Positions 35,346 to 46,141 of a stretch of DNA of 64,000 nucleotides are shown in pieces (within the stretch, counting starts at the first letter, position 1; the number at the start of each line of letters is the position of its first letter). The position numbers and the translations under genes are program-made. The DNA lies in the NCBI GenBank assembly GCA_963932465.1, contig OZ010790.1:346481087-346545086 (forward strand). Direction: 5' to 3'. This DNA comes from Maratus speciosus. Lineage: Eukaryota; Arthropoda; Arachnida; Araneae; Salticidae. The notes under the pieces are model-generated. The model saw only the letters and a list, made by a program, of their open reading frames with translations. It did no database searches and was not told the DNA's origin.

Positions 35346-35929
35346 TATCTCGTTTGCATTTCGACAATTTTAATTTTTTTTTTCTGCATTGGATAGCTTA
35401 GGTGCATTTCTACATAGTCCCTTTTCACTTTTTCGATTTTGGTTGCAGATATTTTTTATAATGACACATTTTCAGAACCTGTTTCGAAAGTGAAAGTAAC
35501 TTTATAAAAAATATCTGCAACCAAAATCGAAAAAGTAAAAAAGGGGGATGTAGAGATGGGCCTCAGCTATCCAACTAAAAAAAAATTAAAAATGTCGAAA
35601 TGCAAACGAGATATTAGCAACCCTTAGGTTTAGCATTAGCTCGCGAGTGTCTTCGCCTGACGGGGACAGGAGCCCGATTATCAAAATTTTGTAATCTGAG
35701 CAAAGAAAATCTCTCAAAGAAAGGACCTCTAATTATAGATTATCATTTTTCCTTCGAAAAAGGTGTATAGGAAACGCATGAGTATACCCAAGGCCGTATT
35801 CTGAATATGGAAATTTCCACCAGTATTTTAGAATAGTAATTTTTGCCTTACTTAATGGCAGATAAATATAGTAAAAATTTCTATTCATAATTACTGGTAG
35901 AAGCTTGCACATGTTCAGACTGAATCCCG

Positions 35930-36065
35930 GAAAAAATCGCCCCGGAAAAAATCACTTCGGTAAAAAACGCCCTGGTAAAAAGCGCCATCGGTAAAAATCA
36001 CCACGGTAAATATCACCCCCCAGAAAAAAAGCACCATCGGCAAAAAGCTTCCCATAAAAAGAAAA
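35930..36065 (-). repeat. 17-bp minisatellite, CGGTAAAAATCACC type
   Basis: About seven units. On the minus strand units read GGTGATTTTTACCG, matching the short leader ACCGGGGTGATTTTTTCCGG before the family D minisatellite at 46475-46495. The ORF at 35915-36115 is the array. Confidence 0.8.
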
Positions 36066-36308
36066 GGGCTCACGTTAATTAAGGTGGAAAGAGTCCACAC
36101 ATTTATTAATAACACAGTTTTGAAGTCTTTGATTAAGCCAATTATAATTTCAAGTAAAGCACGTGCTAATCACGTATATTTGTACTAGAAACACCGAGAG
36201 CATTATATACATGTCGTTTAACGCAGTAAAACCGCCATATCGAACATGTACTTATTATCGCAAGGGCAAACAGGGAAGCTGCCCCGGGTCTCCATAGTCA
36301 AATATTGC

Positions 36309-36310
36309 AC

Positions 36311-36342
<32 letters not shown>

Positions 36343-36466
36343 CGGACTAAAAAACGGAAATACTATTGGCAATCTAGACGCCAGTACTATTTCCGGTTTT
36401 TTGCGGGAATTTTTACCCATAAATTACAGCGTCTAGATTGCCAGTAGTATTTCCGTTTTTTAGTGC

Positions 36467-36504
<38 letters not shown>

Positions 36505-36514
36505 CTTTACAGTG
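36309..36514. mobile_element. Foldback MITE with complementary A and T tracts
   Basis: Tips are CACTGTAAA and TTTACAGTG. Next inward are an A tract (about 28) and, on the other side, a T tract (about 34). The arms then pair: GGACTAAAAAACGGAAATAC and CAATCTAGACGC on the left, GCGTCTAGATTG and GTATTTCCGTTTTTTAGT on the right. No TSD is clear. The ORF at 36438-36623 is the T tract. Confidence 0.8.
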
Positions 36515-36727
36515 TGGGTATTTTTTCTTTAAATTAATACAATTTGTAGCTACAAAGACGTCTTGGGTGCTCCCACCTGAGCCTCAAAGCCTTGCATATG
36601 GTTATTCCGGTGCTAATAACTGATTCCTGATTAGTGGGCACATTTCAGTCCGTATCATTTTTCAATCTGATTTTTATTTGTGTAATAAAAACGAACAAAG
36701 AGAAAATTTTTAAACAGTGAAGATTTT

Positions 36728-37310
36728 GAACTCGCAGGCTATAAAAGCCTGAGAGCTAATGTGCCCGCAAGTTCTGTATGTATGTATGTATGTTTGTACG
36801 TATGTATGTACGTAACGCGATAAACTCTTGATAGAAACATCCGATTTGCTTCAAATTTTGTGTACTGGTCTATCCCTATTTAATACCCCCCCCCCCTTAA
36901 TTTAAATAAACGGGTTTTTCATATAGAATTATCTCATTTGCTTCAAAATTGATATACCGGTTTATTTTGATAAGGCACTTCCTTGATTAGATTTGGAGGT
37001 TCATTGGTTAAATATAAAGGAGGTAAGGGAAAGCTCATTCCCCCATAATTTGATAAATGGATTTTTCATACAGAATTATCCGATTTGCTTCAAATTTGGT
37101 ATACAGGTTTATTTTAATAACATGCTTCCCCGATTATATTTGGAGATCATTGGTTTAGTATAAAAGGGGGGGGGGGATAATACCCCTTAATTTAGATAAA
37201 TGTGTTTTCCATGCAGAATTATCCGATTTGCTTCAAATTTGGTATACCGGTTTATTCTGATAAGGTGCTTCCCTGATTATTTACCGTTTTGCTCAAAAAG
37301 AGCGAGTTCT
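36728..37310 (-). mobile_element. HINE-like element H4, short copy with both ends
   Basis: GAACTCGC (36728-36735) is matched inverted by GCGAGTTC (37302-37309). Next to the left copy is a hairpin CAGGCT-ATAAA-AGCCTG, then (GTAT)n at about 36777-36805. Three or so 145-bp units follow with TTCATRYAGAATTATCYSATTT marks (36918, 37066, 37209) and short C or G tracts. It matches the longer array at 4500-5575. Confidence 0.65.
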
Positions 37311-37408
37311 GTTTTATGAATACTAGACATAAATAAGAATGTAATATGCAGTTAGTGTGAATAGCCTGTAAGCTCAATGCCATCAGTTTAACTGGGGCTT
37401 TTCTTTTT

Positions 37409-38680
37409 AACACTTTCCAACAAAGTTGAAAAGTGTTTGACTTCGGTTTGTCTGTCCGTCTGCCCGCGCTCTAACTCCCGTAAATATACTCGGATTGCCT
37501 GAAATTTTTGGATGTTATTGACGTTTACCATAGCACGTTCCCTATTTCAAATAAAGTTTGTAGCATGTTTAGTTCTTTTACAGGGACAGTCAAAAGTTTT
37601 CCGTTACATTGCGGCCTATGGGAAAAAATCGTTTAAAATGAATTTTAATAATGTTACACACTTTCAAACATAACAAAATTCATATGCATTTGTGAAGTGC
37701 ACTAAAATATGCATTCTAATATGCGGAGCAAAGAATAGTTATTATTAATTTATAGGGCCACACAAAAGAATTCCGTTACATAATGATATAGGGGTAGAGG
37801 GAATTGTTTGCGGCGTATTTTAATTATTTTAAATTATTTCATGCATAATGAAATTGATATACGTTCCTGAGGTTTACTATAACTTATTTTATGTTTAATA
37901 TGAAGTGCATAGCATTTGCAGGAACACACAAAAGATTTCACATAATATATTGCATCCGAAGCGGTGCAGTAGCGATGATTGATTGAAATGCATTTTTAAT
38001 TATGCTATGCGCTTTTATGTTTCACTATATTTATGCATATTATATGGTTTGTATAAATGCTATAATTCATATACAGGGCTACACAAAAGAATTCGTAAGG
38101 ATTACTGGGTATGAGTGCAAATTGCTTAAAGGTGGTTTTTAAATGAGTTATGCATTTTTTACGCTGAACTGCACTTAGTTTACTAAGAAATGTTTGTAGA
38201 ATAATAGATAAAATGATATACAGGATCACGCAAAGAATTCGATACATGGTCGTTTATAAATTATAATTTCAGGAAATGTGATGTCAGTAATTTTAAGAGC
38301 GTTTTAGTTTGAATTAAATTTTAACTAAATAGTGGCGTGTAATAAATGTACTAGGTTAATTACAGGGTTGTACCAAAGTGTTCATGTATGTTTCCATCTA
38401 TTAGCATAAATTGTTGAAAGAGTAATTTCAACCCGTTGTGCGTTTTCTTGCTAAACTAAATTTCCCCATTATATAGTATATATATATATCAATCTACAGG
38501 TCAAATACAGGGCTATTAAAAAGAATTAGAATGCATATTTGGCTATGGACAATAACTGCTGAAATCAGTTTTTCAAATGTTTTATGCGTTTTCTAAAATG
38601 TTTATCTAATTATGTTATATACCTTATTTCCCAAAATAACGAAGTTTTGTTAAAGCAATGAGGAAGTGTTGGAAAGTGTT
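37409..38680 (-). mobile_element. HINE/Helentron-like element H3 with ~150-bp tandem units
   Basis: AACACTTTCCAAC (37409-37421) is matched exactly, inverted, by GTTGGAAAGTGTT (38668-38680). The left copy also forms a 13-bp hairpin with GTTGAAAAGTGTT (37425-37437), loop AAA. GGTTTGTCTGTCCGTCTGCC follows the hairpin. Seven tandem units begin near 37578, 37754, 37919, 38073, 38220, 38363 and 38509 with ACAGGGYYACACAAAAGAAT. The unit length falls from 176 to about 145. The ORF at 38005-38247 is a shadow. Confidence 0.75.
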
Positions 38681-39078
38681 TCATAATCTATGCCTAACGC
38701 ACGATTTTCCTTTCTTGTTTAGTCTATTATCTGATTTTTTATAGTGTAAGAGGATGGGAGGACAACAGACTTATGAGTGTTACACAAAAATATGTTTTCA
38801 AATTGTGAGAATTGGACCAAAAAAAAAAAAACAGAATATAGTCATTTTTAATTGGGGAAATTTCTTCTGCTTTATTTTTCAAAGCGAGAAGGAGTGTGTT
38901 CTTCTCGGGGGAGGGGGGGGGGGGGGTCAAGGATAGGTTTAAAATAAAGCACATTTTACAGATTTTTTCATCTCGCTACGAGGATAGCTTTTATGAGGAC
39001 CCCAGAAGCCAAGAAACATAAGTGACAAAATTGAAAAAACTGAGCTAAGTGCATAGGCTATCAAGAAATAAGGCTATT

Positions 39079-39569
39079 AGTTTGGAGTTAAAGAAATATA
39101 AACGATTTTCCAATTTTGTGCTGCGTTCTAGGGACTCTTCACTCACTTGAAAACACCAGCTCCGTAATGTTAAAGTTATGGACAGATTATTTTCGAATTT
39201 CTCGTTTAAATTTGAATATTTTAAAACGATTTTTTTGCATAGGTTAACTGAGATCGATCTCTAATAGCACCATTTCGTACTCTTTCGATTTTGGGTGCAA
39301 TTTTTTTAAATAAAGGTACTTTCACTTTCGAAACCGGTTCCGAAAGTGAAAGTACTTTTATTTTTTTTAAAAAAGGTACTTTTATTAATAAGGGCGAGCT
39401 CAGTTAACGTATGCAAAAAAAATCGTTTAAAATTATTGAAATTTAAACGAGAAATTGGAAAATAATCTTCCCATAGGTTTACCATTACGGAGCTGGTGTT
39501 TTGAAGTGAGTGAAAGGTCTCTAGAATGCAGCACAAAATTTGAAAATCGATTATATTTCTTTACCTCCC
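39079..39569. mobile_element. Foldback element F39
   Basis: Arms begin AAAGAAATATAAWCGATTTT and share CACCAGCTCCGTAATG, TTCTCGTTTAAATTT and AACGATTTTTTTGCATA. The centre is a tight hairpin, GTACTTTCACTTTCG against CGAAAGTGAAAGTAC, around AAACCGGTT. The inner part is related to F35. Non-coding; the ORF at 39306-39536 is a shadow. Confidence 0.85.
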
Positions 39570-39890
39570 CTTAAGCTCATTAAACTACTTAACTACGAGT
39601 ACTTGACCTCTTTAAAATCTGTACTTAAATTTAAAAAACAACAAGCTTCATTCCACTTTCCTTTCACAGTTATTGAAATAACAGTTCAAAGGCCGCTGTG
39701 AAATAAGCAACAGTTTCATATTTTAATTCAGTCAATTACTTATTTTATTTATGTTCAACTTTGAACTCAATTTACTACAAATCAAAATTTTGTCACTTGT
39801 ATCCCTTGGATTCTGAGGTCCTCATATCAAAATATAAAAGCAATGCTGGATTTAAATATTTTTTAAAAATTTGATCAAGAATAACGTTTG

Positions 39891-39922
39891 AGTGTGTGTG
39901 TGTGTGTGAAAGGGGGGGGGGG
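39891..39922. repeat. (GT)n followed by a G tract
   Basis: GTGTGTGTGTGTGTGTG, then AAAGGGGGGGGGGG. From 39923 to 41300 the only structure I see is an imperfect 68-bp-spaced direct repeat at 40538-40639 and a T tract at about 40391-40405. Confidence 0.85.
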
Positions 39923-40537
39923 TGCGAAGGATTAAAAAAAGAAATAATCTTTAGATACAGAGATTTTAAAGAGGGTGAAATATAGATAAATTAAAGGGAA
40001 GATTTTACATTTACCTAATTTTTAAGGCGATGGAGGTAGACTTAGGAGCAGGTAACATAAAAATATGACATAAAATCTTGAGATTTCTTCGGGAGGGTGG
40101 GGGAGGGGGCAGGGACACGGGCTAATTTAAAAGAAAGTACAATTTATAGATTCTTTCACCTCTCTGCATGTATAGCTTACATAAATAAGTAAAGGTGCTC
40201 ATATATATATTTTAACTAGCGTAGTATATAAGCTACTAATGTAGTGAGTTTAAAGACTGTACATGTTTAATTTATTCTTATTTTATTGTCTCCTCCTATC
40301 TCTCCAATGATCACAATTGTTGAAAGTTAAAAGAAATATATATGTAAGCCTCAATATATAATATATAAGTTGTAAAGATTTGGAAAAATCTTTTTTTTTT
40401 TTTTTCGCGCCAGCCACTCCCCCTATGCAGAAACCTACCTTCCTGGAAGGGAAAAAAAATGCAATTTAACAAATTACAACGACCATTTGGAAAATGATTT
40501 TTTTAAAGACTAAAATTTAAGACATAAAAAATCGCAC

Positions 40538-40639
40538 GGAGTTGATCATACATTACGTACGCCATGGATTACATTTTTCGGTACTGTAAATTTTTAAACG
40601 TCTACGGAGCTGGTCATTCATTACGTACGCCATGGATTA
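40538..40639 (+). repeat. Two direct repeats, 68 bp apart
   Basis: GGAGYTGRTCATWCATTACG continuing CCATGGATTA occurs at 40538-40571 and 40606-40639. Confidence 0.75.
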
Positions 40640-41320
40640 AACATTAATATTCCCGGACCAATTTTAAATGAACTTCTTCTAAACATCCCACAATATTACT
40701 TTTTACACCTGCTGGACAGATAATTACACCTGTTTATTTTCTATTTAATTTACATCCAAAATTGTTAATTGGTCCAAATCATCCAAGCAACCTCATAGTA
40801 AATTGGTATATAATTTTATATACCTTAGATAAATTCAAATAACATAAGTGATCGTAATTACATAATTCTAGTAGAAGAGCAACGCGAAGCATTAATAAAA
40901 TTAAATTAAAATTCGCGTCAAAATGTAATTATTAAATTTAAATAATTACAAATAAAATTAAGAGTTTGCGTTGTGAATTATTTAGACGAACTCTTCCACT
41001 TATGAATTAAACTAAAATTTAAGCTGTAAAAATAAATTGACACACCTTAAACATTATCAATTAAATAATTACAGAAACTTTTTAAAACTTGATTAAATAT
41101 TTTATTTACATTGAACACAACTATATACAGAAATACATAATATTATTTCAAAAAAAAGAAAGCAACACTTTTGTTTGCTTCTCATTATTTTATGTATATT
41201 TAATCTTTAAAAAAAAGACCATATTTTCATTTACTCTAATTATTATATATTTTTCTTTTTGCTAAAAGAATAATTCTCTTTCATTTTTAAATTACCTTAA
41301 TTTTATTTAATTATTGGTTT

Positions 41321-42176
41321 TGTCGGATCTCAGATTGCTCTCTACCATAAAATATCAGAAAAGGATATTTATAATTTTTCATATGATTTTAAGTGGTAAA
41401 AGAAAAAGTTTAAGGTAGTACCTTAGTTCATATACGGGATGGTGGCCTTTATTCATCAAATTCAGAGTTGTCGCGTTGCTAAGGATCATATCCCTATGTC
41501 ATCAGGAATTCGCTTCGTATCAGAGCGGCAATATCGGGATGGCAGGATGCATAGCTACGGACCTCTGTAGAACAATCCACTTTATTTTAACATCAGGAAG
41601 ACATCCTCAATTAGGCTTGCTTAGGCTCACTCCGACATGTACATCAGGAAGACATCCTCAATTAGGCTTGCTTAGGCTCACTCCGATATGTCCATCAGGA
41701 AGACATCCTCAATTAGGCTATCTTAGGCTCACTCCGATATGTCCATCTCGCCTGGGCATTACTAGGGCTTTCTGGATTCATTGCACGGGCTTTCAGGAGA
41801 GCTCCTGCGTCCTCTACATCTTTTTTTCAGACTCTCTTTTTCAAACCTTATTCTTCTGGCACACCAACTTCTGCAGTGGGTGGAACTATTTGTCTAGTCC
41901 ACTCTTATTGGATGTGAGAAGATTTTGCATTATCCTTCGATAGGCCTATTAGCTAACAGTCTGCAAATGGCCCCTTACATATACTTTAATATTATTAGAT
42001 GCCTTAAAGTTTGGGTGGTCTGAAAAGCCATAAATTTATCCCAACACTTTTATTAAGGCCATAAATTTATTCCAACGTTTTTATTATTTTACGATTTCTA
42101 ATTATACACCACTTTCCATTGGCTTGTCATAAAACGACACCATGGCGTCTGGCTATTGTTGTTATCTGAGATCCGA
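41321..42176. other. Segment bounded by 13-bp inverted repeats
   Basis: TCGGATCTCAGAT at 41323-41335 and ATCTGAGATCCGA at 42164-42176. The interior is less A+T-rich than its surroundings and holds three 51-bp repeats. It could be an unclassified DNA element or an old solo LTR starting TGT, but no flanking duplication was found. Confidence 0.45.
41591..41745 (+). repeat. Three 51-bp tandem units, in frame
   Basis: Units start CATCAGGAAGACATCCTCAA at 41591, 41642 and 41693, nearly identical. 51 is a multiple of three, so the 155-codon ORF at 41476-41943 shows three 17-residue repeats (SGRHPQLG...). The ORF has no known domain and I do not call it a gene. Confidence 0.9.
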
Positions 42177-42439
42177 ACTCTATTCAACATTATACATTCA
42201 TTTTACAATACAACAATTTTTTAAAAATATATATTTAATATTTAAAATCAACTTAATAATTTTTGTATGAACTTACACTCCTATTTTACTTAAATATATA
42301 AACATTATAATTTTACACTCATAATTATATTTTATAAAAAATATTTATACAAACAGAAGTAACAAATTACGCAATTTTACTTTGATTTAACCAACATGGT
42401 GCGGGAACATATCATTGTTATATGTTGCCCAGCAACACC

Positions 42440-43320
42440 GTCGTATATAGAAAAAAAATGTACTTTTAAATGCAATTTGTTTGAAAGCTGTATCTCAATT
42501 TGTTTCTGAATTATTAATTTTTTTTTTTTTGGTAGTTTTTATTACTTTTTTTGTCATAGTGGCAACAGAAGTATCCATCTCTGTTGAAAGTAAAGGGAAA
42601 ATACAGATTACTGTATAGACCAATCAGAAAACGAATAAAATGCGGATTCAACCAATCAAACGCTTCAGATATGTTTTTGATTTCCTACCCTGACAGAGGA
42701 CAATAACCATTTTTCCAAATGGTTAATAAACTTTTCCTCTCAGTATAATGTCATAGTTCGGACTTATGACACATATCTCGATATTTTATATATTATTTTT
42801 CTGTTAGTTCTGTAAATCTCGCCCTATCATCTGGCATTTGTAACCATATGATTAAAAAAAATGAATTAAAATTTCAGCTTTATTCGCCTTTTTTCCATCC
42901 CCTTTAAAATCTCTGTATGCAATTTTTTAGCCACCGATAGGCCCCTTTAAAATCTCTGCATGCAATTTTTTAGCCACCGAAATGCTATTTCTTTCGGGCA
43001 GCAATTAAAGTGCCGTTTCTAAAAAATAATGTTCCATTATATAAGCCAACCGTAAAACAAAACAGATGTATTATTGTACGGTTAAATACGGATAATCTCT
43101 ACTGCGTTTTTTTTTTTTTTTTCTAAGCATCGCACATTTTCTATTTTTACACCGTCGTATAGGGGAAAAAATACTTTTAAATAAACATTTTTTGAGAACT
43201 GCATCTCATTTCATTTTTGAGATACTACTTTTTTTTTGTAGTTTTTAACGTCATTCCTTTAATGTTGGCAACAAAAGTACTCCATTTCTGCAGAAAGTAA
43301 AGAAAAAATATATGGAAAAT
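42440..43320 (+). repeat. Diverged direct repeats, ~700 bp apart
   Basis: CACCGTCGTATA and TACTTTTAAAT and GGCAACARAAGTA recur in the same order from 42446 and from 43151. Between them is a 48-bp tandem duplication at 42899-42990 carrying CTTTAAAATCTCTG and TTTTTTAGCCACCGA. Confidence 0.6.
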
Positions 43321-43538
43321 AGTAGATTATTACATCTTTTTGTTCCCATGTTGCCACAACAACTGAAAAAAAAAAAAAAATACGTGCTATTTTGAAAAAA
43401 ATATAAATGAATGATTTCTGATAAAACATGGAGCTATTATAAATTATATTTGTTTTTAAGTATCTATAAATGACATATGAAATAAGTATCTATATGTTTT
43501 TAAGTATCAAATAAAGGCATATAAATCATTAGATAGCT

Positions 43539-43573
<35 letters not shown>

Positions 43574-44282
43574 TCAAGTTACTTGAATGACGACATCACT
43601 TTTTGCTGGATATGTGCGTAATTCTGCGACAGTTGAGCCCTTTCCATACTTTTCTGTAGATGTAGTTTAAGACTGGATCATAAATGTGGAATTCTTAAGC
43701 GGATGCTAGTGACGTTATTTTCTATAAAATAAAAGCATGTGTTTTAAGTCTTAAAACTGAAGTATGTTTTGTACTATCTATATTTATATACATAATTTTT
43801 TTTAATCGGCGGTGACACTAAATTCTGAAAAAGCATTCCAGTTTTCTAGTTTTTGTATTTCCCCCACCTCCACGCAACGGCATTCTGATTCAAAGTTAAA
43901 AAAATATATTTGAAGATGTATTTCTACCTTCTCCCCAACAGTGGTCACCTCTTTTTATCAGATACTTTTTTAATCTACAACATTTCTAAAATTTTGCCTA
44001 AATCGAAACCTTCCATATTATAGAAATTCGTATCAGAATTACAGAATTTTAACAACATCAAGAAATACTAGATCACAAGTTCAAACAATGCCTGTAATAA
44101 ATAGCGGGTAGGAAAGAAACTTATTTCAAGAGTTTCATGTTGCAATGTTATCTACATTTTGCTTTAAAAAATTAAATCTTAGTATCTATGATATTGCAAT
44201 CATAAATTTATTGTAGATTTATTTAAATTTGATCTGGAATAATAATTATATATATGATACATATCTATATGTAATATATATA

Positions 44283-44735
44283 CCGGGTGTCCCAAAAAGG
44301 ACTGACTGATTTTAAAATTCAATAACTTGCAGACGGTGACAGATATTTAAAAAATTCTTGCAGGAGGGTTATGCATAAGGTCAAAAGTTTTTTTACAGCG
44401 ATTTTCAATTTTAGTTCGGATTACAAACAATAGATGGCGCTGCGATTAATAGACGCTGAATTCAGGCTCGATTTTTGGTACTTCGTGGCCCGGATAATAC
44501 ATTTCCATCTCCTTTTTCAGCATGGAACAAGAGAAAGGACTAGAAATCGAGCCTGTATTTAGCGACTATTGCTTACAGCGCCATCTATTGTTTGTAATAC
44601 GAACTAAAATCGAAAATCACTGTAATAAAACTTTTGACCTTATGCATAAACCTCCTGCAAGAATTTTTTAAATATCTGTCACCGTTTGCAAGTTATTGAA
44701 TTTTAAAATCAGTCAGTCCTTTTTGGGACACCCGG
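44283..44735. mobile_element. Foldback MITE, 453 bp, CCGGGTGTCCC tips, TA-flanked
   Basis: The arms, about 165 bp each, begin CCGGGTGTCCCAAAAAGGAC and run through GACTGATTTTAAAATTCAAT, CTTGCAGGAGG and AATAGATGGCGCTG to a ~120-bp centre. TA lies on both sides, in a TATATA context. It is absent from the second Y copy. A longer diverged relative is at 54535-56384. Confidence 0.88.
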
Positions 44736-44955
44736 TATATATATCATGGTTATGTTATACATAATATAATATATGCATAATATACTTTTGGCTAATCATA
44801 GATAAATTTGGCTAATAATTTTCAAATTTGGCTAATGTGTTGGCTAATAGTCTTAATTTCTTAGCACGGTCCCTGTATCAATTAAGTCGTTTCAATAAAG
44901 TTTGTGGCAGTGACATTAATTTGACGTTTTGACTTTATGACAGACGACACCATAT

Positions 44956-44958
<3 letters not shown>

Positions 44959-44997
<39 letters not shown>
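44959..44997. repeat. Poly(T) tract, about 39 bases
   Basis: A pure T run at the right edge of the extra segment in unit XY copy 1. Confidence 0.9.
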
Positions 44998-45000
<3 letters not shown>

Positions 45001-45959
45001 TGCCATTTAAAAAAAATATTTGCATTATATAATCATAGATTTTCAATATTAAAAGAGGTGAATATTACTTTTTGTAAATAACAGTTTGATAGCATTTCTC
45101 GTAAAAAGTGTTTCCGGTTAAGGGTGTTTTTTTTTTTTTCCGGTTACAATCCCATCGATACCGAGCAGATAGAAAAATTAAAATGTAGTCTAATTTATGT
45201 TTCGTGTATCTCCAACGAATACATTGCTTTCCAGTTTTATATACTAAGTAAGCGTACCCTGCCAATAAAATTTCTCCCTGCTTTTGTTAGAAATGATATT
45301 TTCATATCATCAGATTAATATAAAAATCCAATAGCTAAAACTATCTCTTAAAAATCACTGCAATTAAGAAATTACTATTAAGAAATTTTATAGAAATTAC
45401 TATTTGTGAAATAATGTAATAGAAGAGAATAATATTCCGAAGAACTGAAACTAGAAAATCAATCGTTATAAAATCGTTGAAAAATACAAAAGAAAAATTG
45501 TTTAGCAGCTGAACTCTTTGTGACAAATAAGAAAGTTTTGAGGTTATTTCAATATGTATTGCATTCCTAGGTGCAATAAGTTTCAAAATGAAACTTATTC
45601 AAGAAACACATTACTGGATTTTGATACAGTTTACAAACCATTTTCCTTTCTTTCAATACAAAGAGATAGAAATGCAGTTCATATTTTTTATTCTAAAGGT
45701 CTTTAGAATGTGGTATAGCTTGTCAAAATTACAATACAAGTTTACATTCTTGTTACTTAAACCTAAGCCCTTTTGTCACCCAAACCTAAAGGGCTGTAGT
45801 TTCCCCCTGTTGTCCATACTCGCCCACCCTACAGACAATAGATAAGTACAAAATAAAACCCTGAGGAAATCCCCGAGTAAAATGCCCTACTTTGATGTCA
45901 ATAGACTTATCTCAAAATTTTATGTAAAATTTGTCTGTTCTATTACCCCCACAATTTTG

Positions 45960-46109
45960 ACCCTTATCTAAAACATCAGGATAATGAAAAAATTCTCCTA
46001 AAGAAAATACGAAAATTCCTTTTCTCTTCGTCTTTCGTTTATTCTCTTTACAAGCTCTGTATGTAATCCCTCCCCTCCTCCTCCCCCATGCCCAAAAGCC
46101 ATTCTTGAT

Positions 46110-46141
<32 letters not shown>

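Larger units (their letters stand above)
34345..35652. mobile_element. Foldback element F35, left arm split by an insertion
   Basis: The left arm is in two parts, 34345-34393 and 35346-35475. The right arm is 35500-35652. Shared blocks are GCTAATGCTAAACCTA, TCTCGTTTGCATTTCGACA, TTTTCGATTTTGGTTGCAGA and, near the centre, TTCGAAAGTGAAAGTA. The centre also matches foldback F39. The right arm is uninterrupted and shows the original GCTAATATCTCG junction. Non-coding. Confidence 0.85.
43500..45860 (+). repeat. ~1.6-kb unit XY, copy 1 (with a MITE and poly-T inserted)
   Basis: Part X (43500-43835) has ATCATTAGATAGCTG, GTGGAATTCTTAAGCGGATG and TTTTAAGTCTTAAAA. Part Y (43835-45860) has TAAATAGCGGGTA, AAAAGAGGTGAATATTACTT, TCGTGTATCTCCAACGAAT and CCCTGAGGAAATCCC. 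Y recurs at 48084-49420 and X at 49715-49935. This copy carries an extra ~740 bp at 44260-45000. ORFs at 45065-45845 show no domain. Confidence 0.8.

Noticed and set aside
36438..36623. 61-codon ORF rich in Phe
   Set aside because: It is the translation of the poly-T arm of a MITE.
41476..41943. 155-codon ORF with three 17-residue repeats
   Set aside because: The repeats are nearly identical at DNA level including third positions, so they reflect recent tandem duplication rather than protein selection. There is no domain and no start or splice context.
41321..42189. Confident solo LTR call (TG...CA)
   Set aside because: The flanking bases GGTTT and TTATA do not form a target duplication, and no polyadenylation or primer-site context was found. 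Kept only as a possibility.
44283..44735. Rho-independent terminator or structured ncRNA
   Set aside because: The arms are ~165 bp with TA duplication and a diverged second copy elsewhere, which is the form of a foldback MITE.
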